A DNA stretch of 50,799 nucleotides, taken from NCBI GenBank assembly GCA_026397725.1, contig JAPLUI010000474.1:1-50799 (forward strand), written 5' to 3'. The notes beneath the pieces are model-generated. The model did no database searches. It was not told the DNA's origin and worked only from the letters and a program-made list of their open reading frames with translations. A program made the translations under genes and the position numbers. Below, piece after piece: positions 50,756-50,799 of the stretch (position 1 is its first letter; each line of letters begins with the position of its first letter). The DNA comes from Verrucomicrobiota bacterium (GTDB lineage Bacteria; Verrucomicrobiota; Verrucomicrobiia; Verrucomicrobiales; Akkermansiaceae).

Positions 50756-50799
50756 ATGAGCGCACTCTTCATCTTCTATCCACTATCTGCCATCCTCTA

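Overview
The window looks like a chromosome segment from a member of the Verrucomicrobiota. The evidence is a secreted beta-strand-repeat (PATR) protein, two surface proteins sharing a DHDNDGVPNGIEYF C-terminal module, a GntR-headed regulator with a LacI-like sensor half, Tat-leader Gfo/Idh/MocA enzymes, SASA-type esterases, a DUF6288-like remnant and a fused MFS/spermidine synthase. The DNA is GC-rich. The phylum call is an inference from gene families; no rRNA or complete tRNA gene is present.

Bases 1-44882 form a carbohydrate-degradation island, almost entirely on the + strand. In order it holds: a partial surface protein (1-1848); an internally deleted EamA transporter (1919-2596); a truncated GH78 rhamnosidase (2593-4632); a GH2 enzyme (4907-7810); a GH63/trehalase-like enzyme (7930-9276); a GH36-like alpha-galactosidase (9452-11758); a convergent GntR/LacI-type regulator on the - strand (11755-12834); a glycine-rich surface protein (13335-16850); a frameshifted secreted protein (16979-18069); a Gfo/Idh/MocA oxidoreductase; and a deleted sugar-phosphate isomerase. 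Next come two consecutive copies of a module made of a secreted transglutaminase-like protein plus a SASA esterase (19981-23635 and 23681-28780). They are followed by two GH95 fucosidases, a sialate O-acetylesterase, an SGNH esterase, a GH29 fucosidase, an alpha/beta-hydrolase-SGNH fusion, a GH106 rhamnosidase missing its core, a DUF6288 remnant and the MFS/spermidine synthase. Four coding junctions overlap as ATGA and one junction has a GTGA overlap, pointing to co-transcription. The enzymes fit stripping of acetyl groups, fucose, rhamnose and galactose from a complex plant or algal polysaccharide. No sulfatase and no intact sugar importer is visible.

Bases 44883-50799 are a different kind of DNA: the decayed remains of an integrated element. 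They hold an esterase fragment, an antisense ATP-dependent DNA ligase fragment, a small GDWGD/LLPEEY protein, a DUF559-like endonuclease, a P4-type primase-helicase fragment, an integrase N-terminus, the 3' half of a tRNA-Leu (a likely attachment site), phased iterons, an excisionase-like HTH gene, a polyvalent-type kinase gene with a probable leaderless promoter, an unidentified - strand gene and a NAD-dependent epimerase fragment. Several palindromes sit in its intergenic spaces.

The most unusual theme is that many genes lack their middle or an end while staying open in frame: EamA, GH78, the isomerase, GH106 and DUF6288. In addition a circularly permuted FGE-like domain sits inside the C-terminal beta-domain of one transglutaminase-like paralog. 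Whether these are true genome scars or assembly artefacts cannot be settled from the sequence alone. A second theme is a family of short hairpins with a constant GGTAGGG lead and GGCCTCG loop but different, compensated stems.
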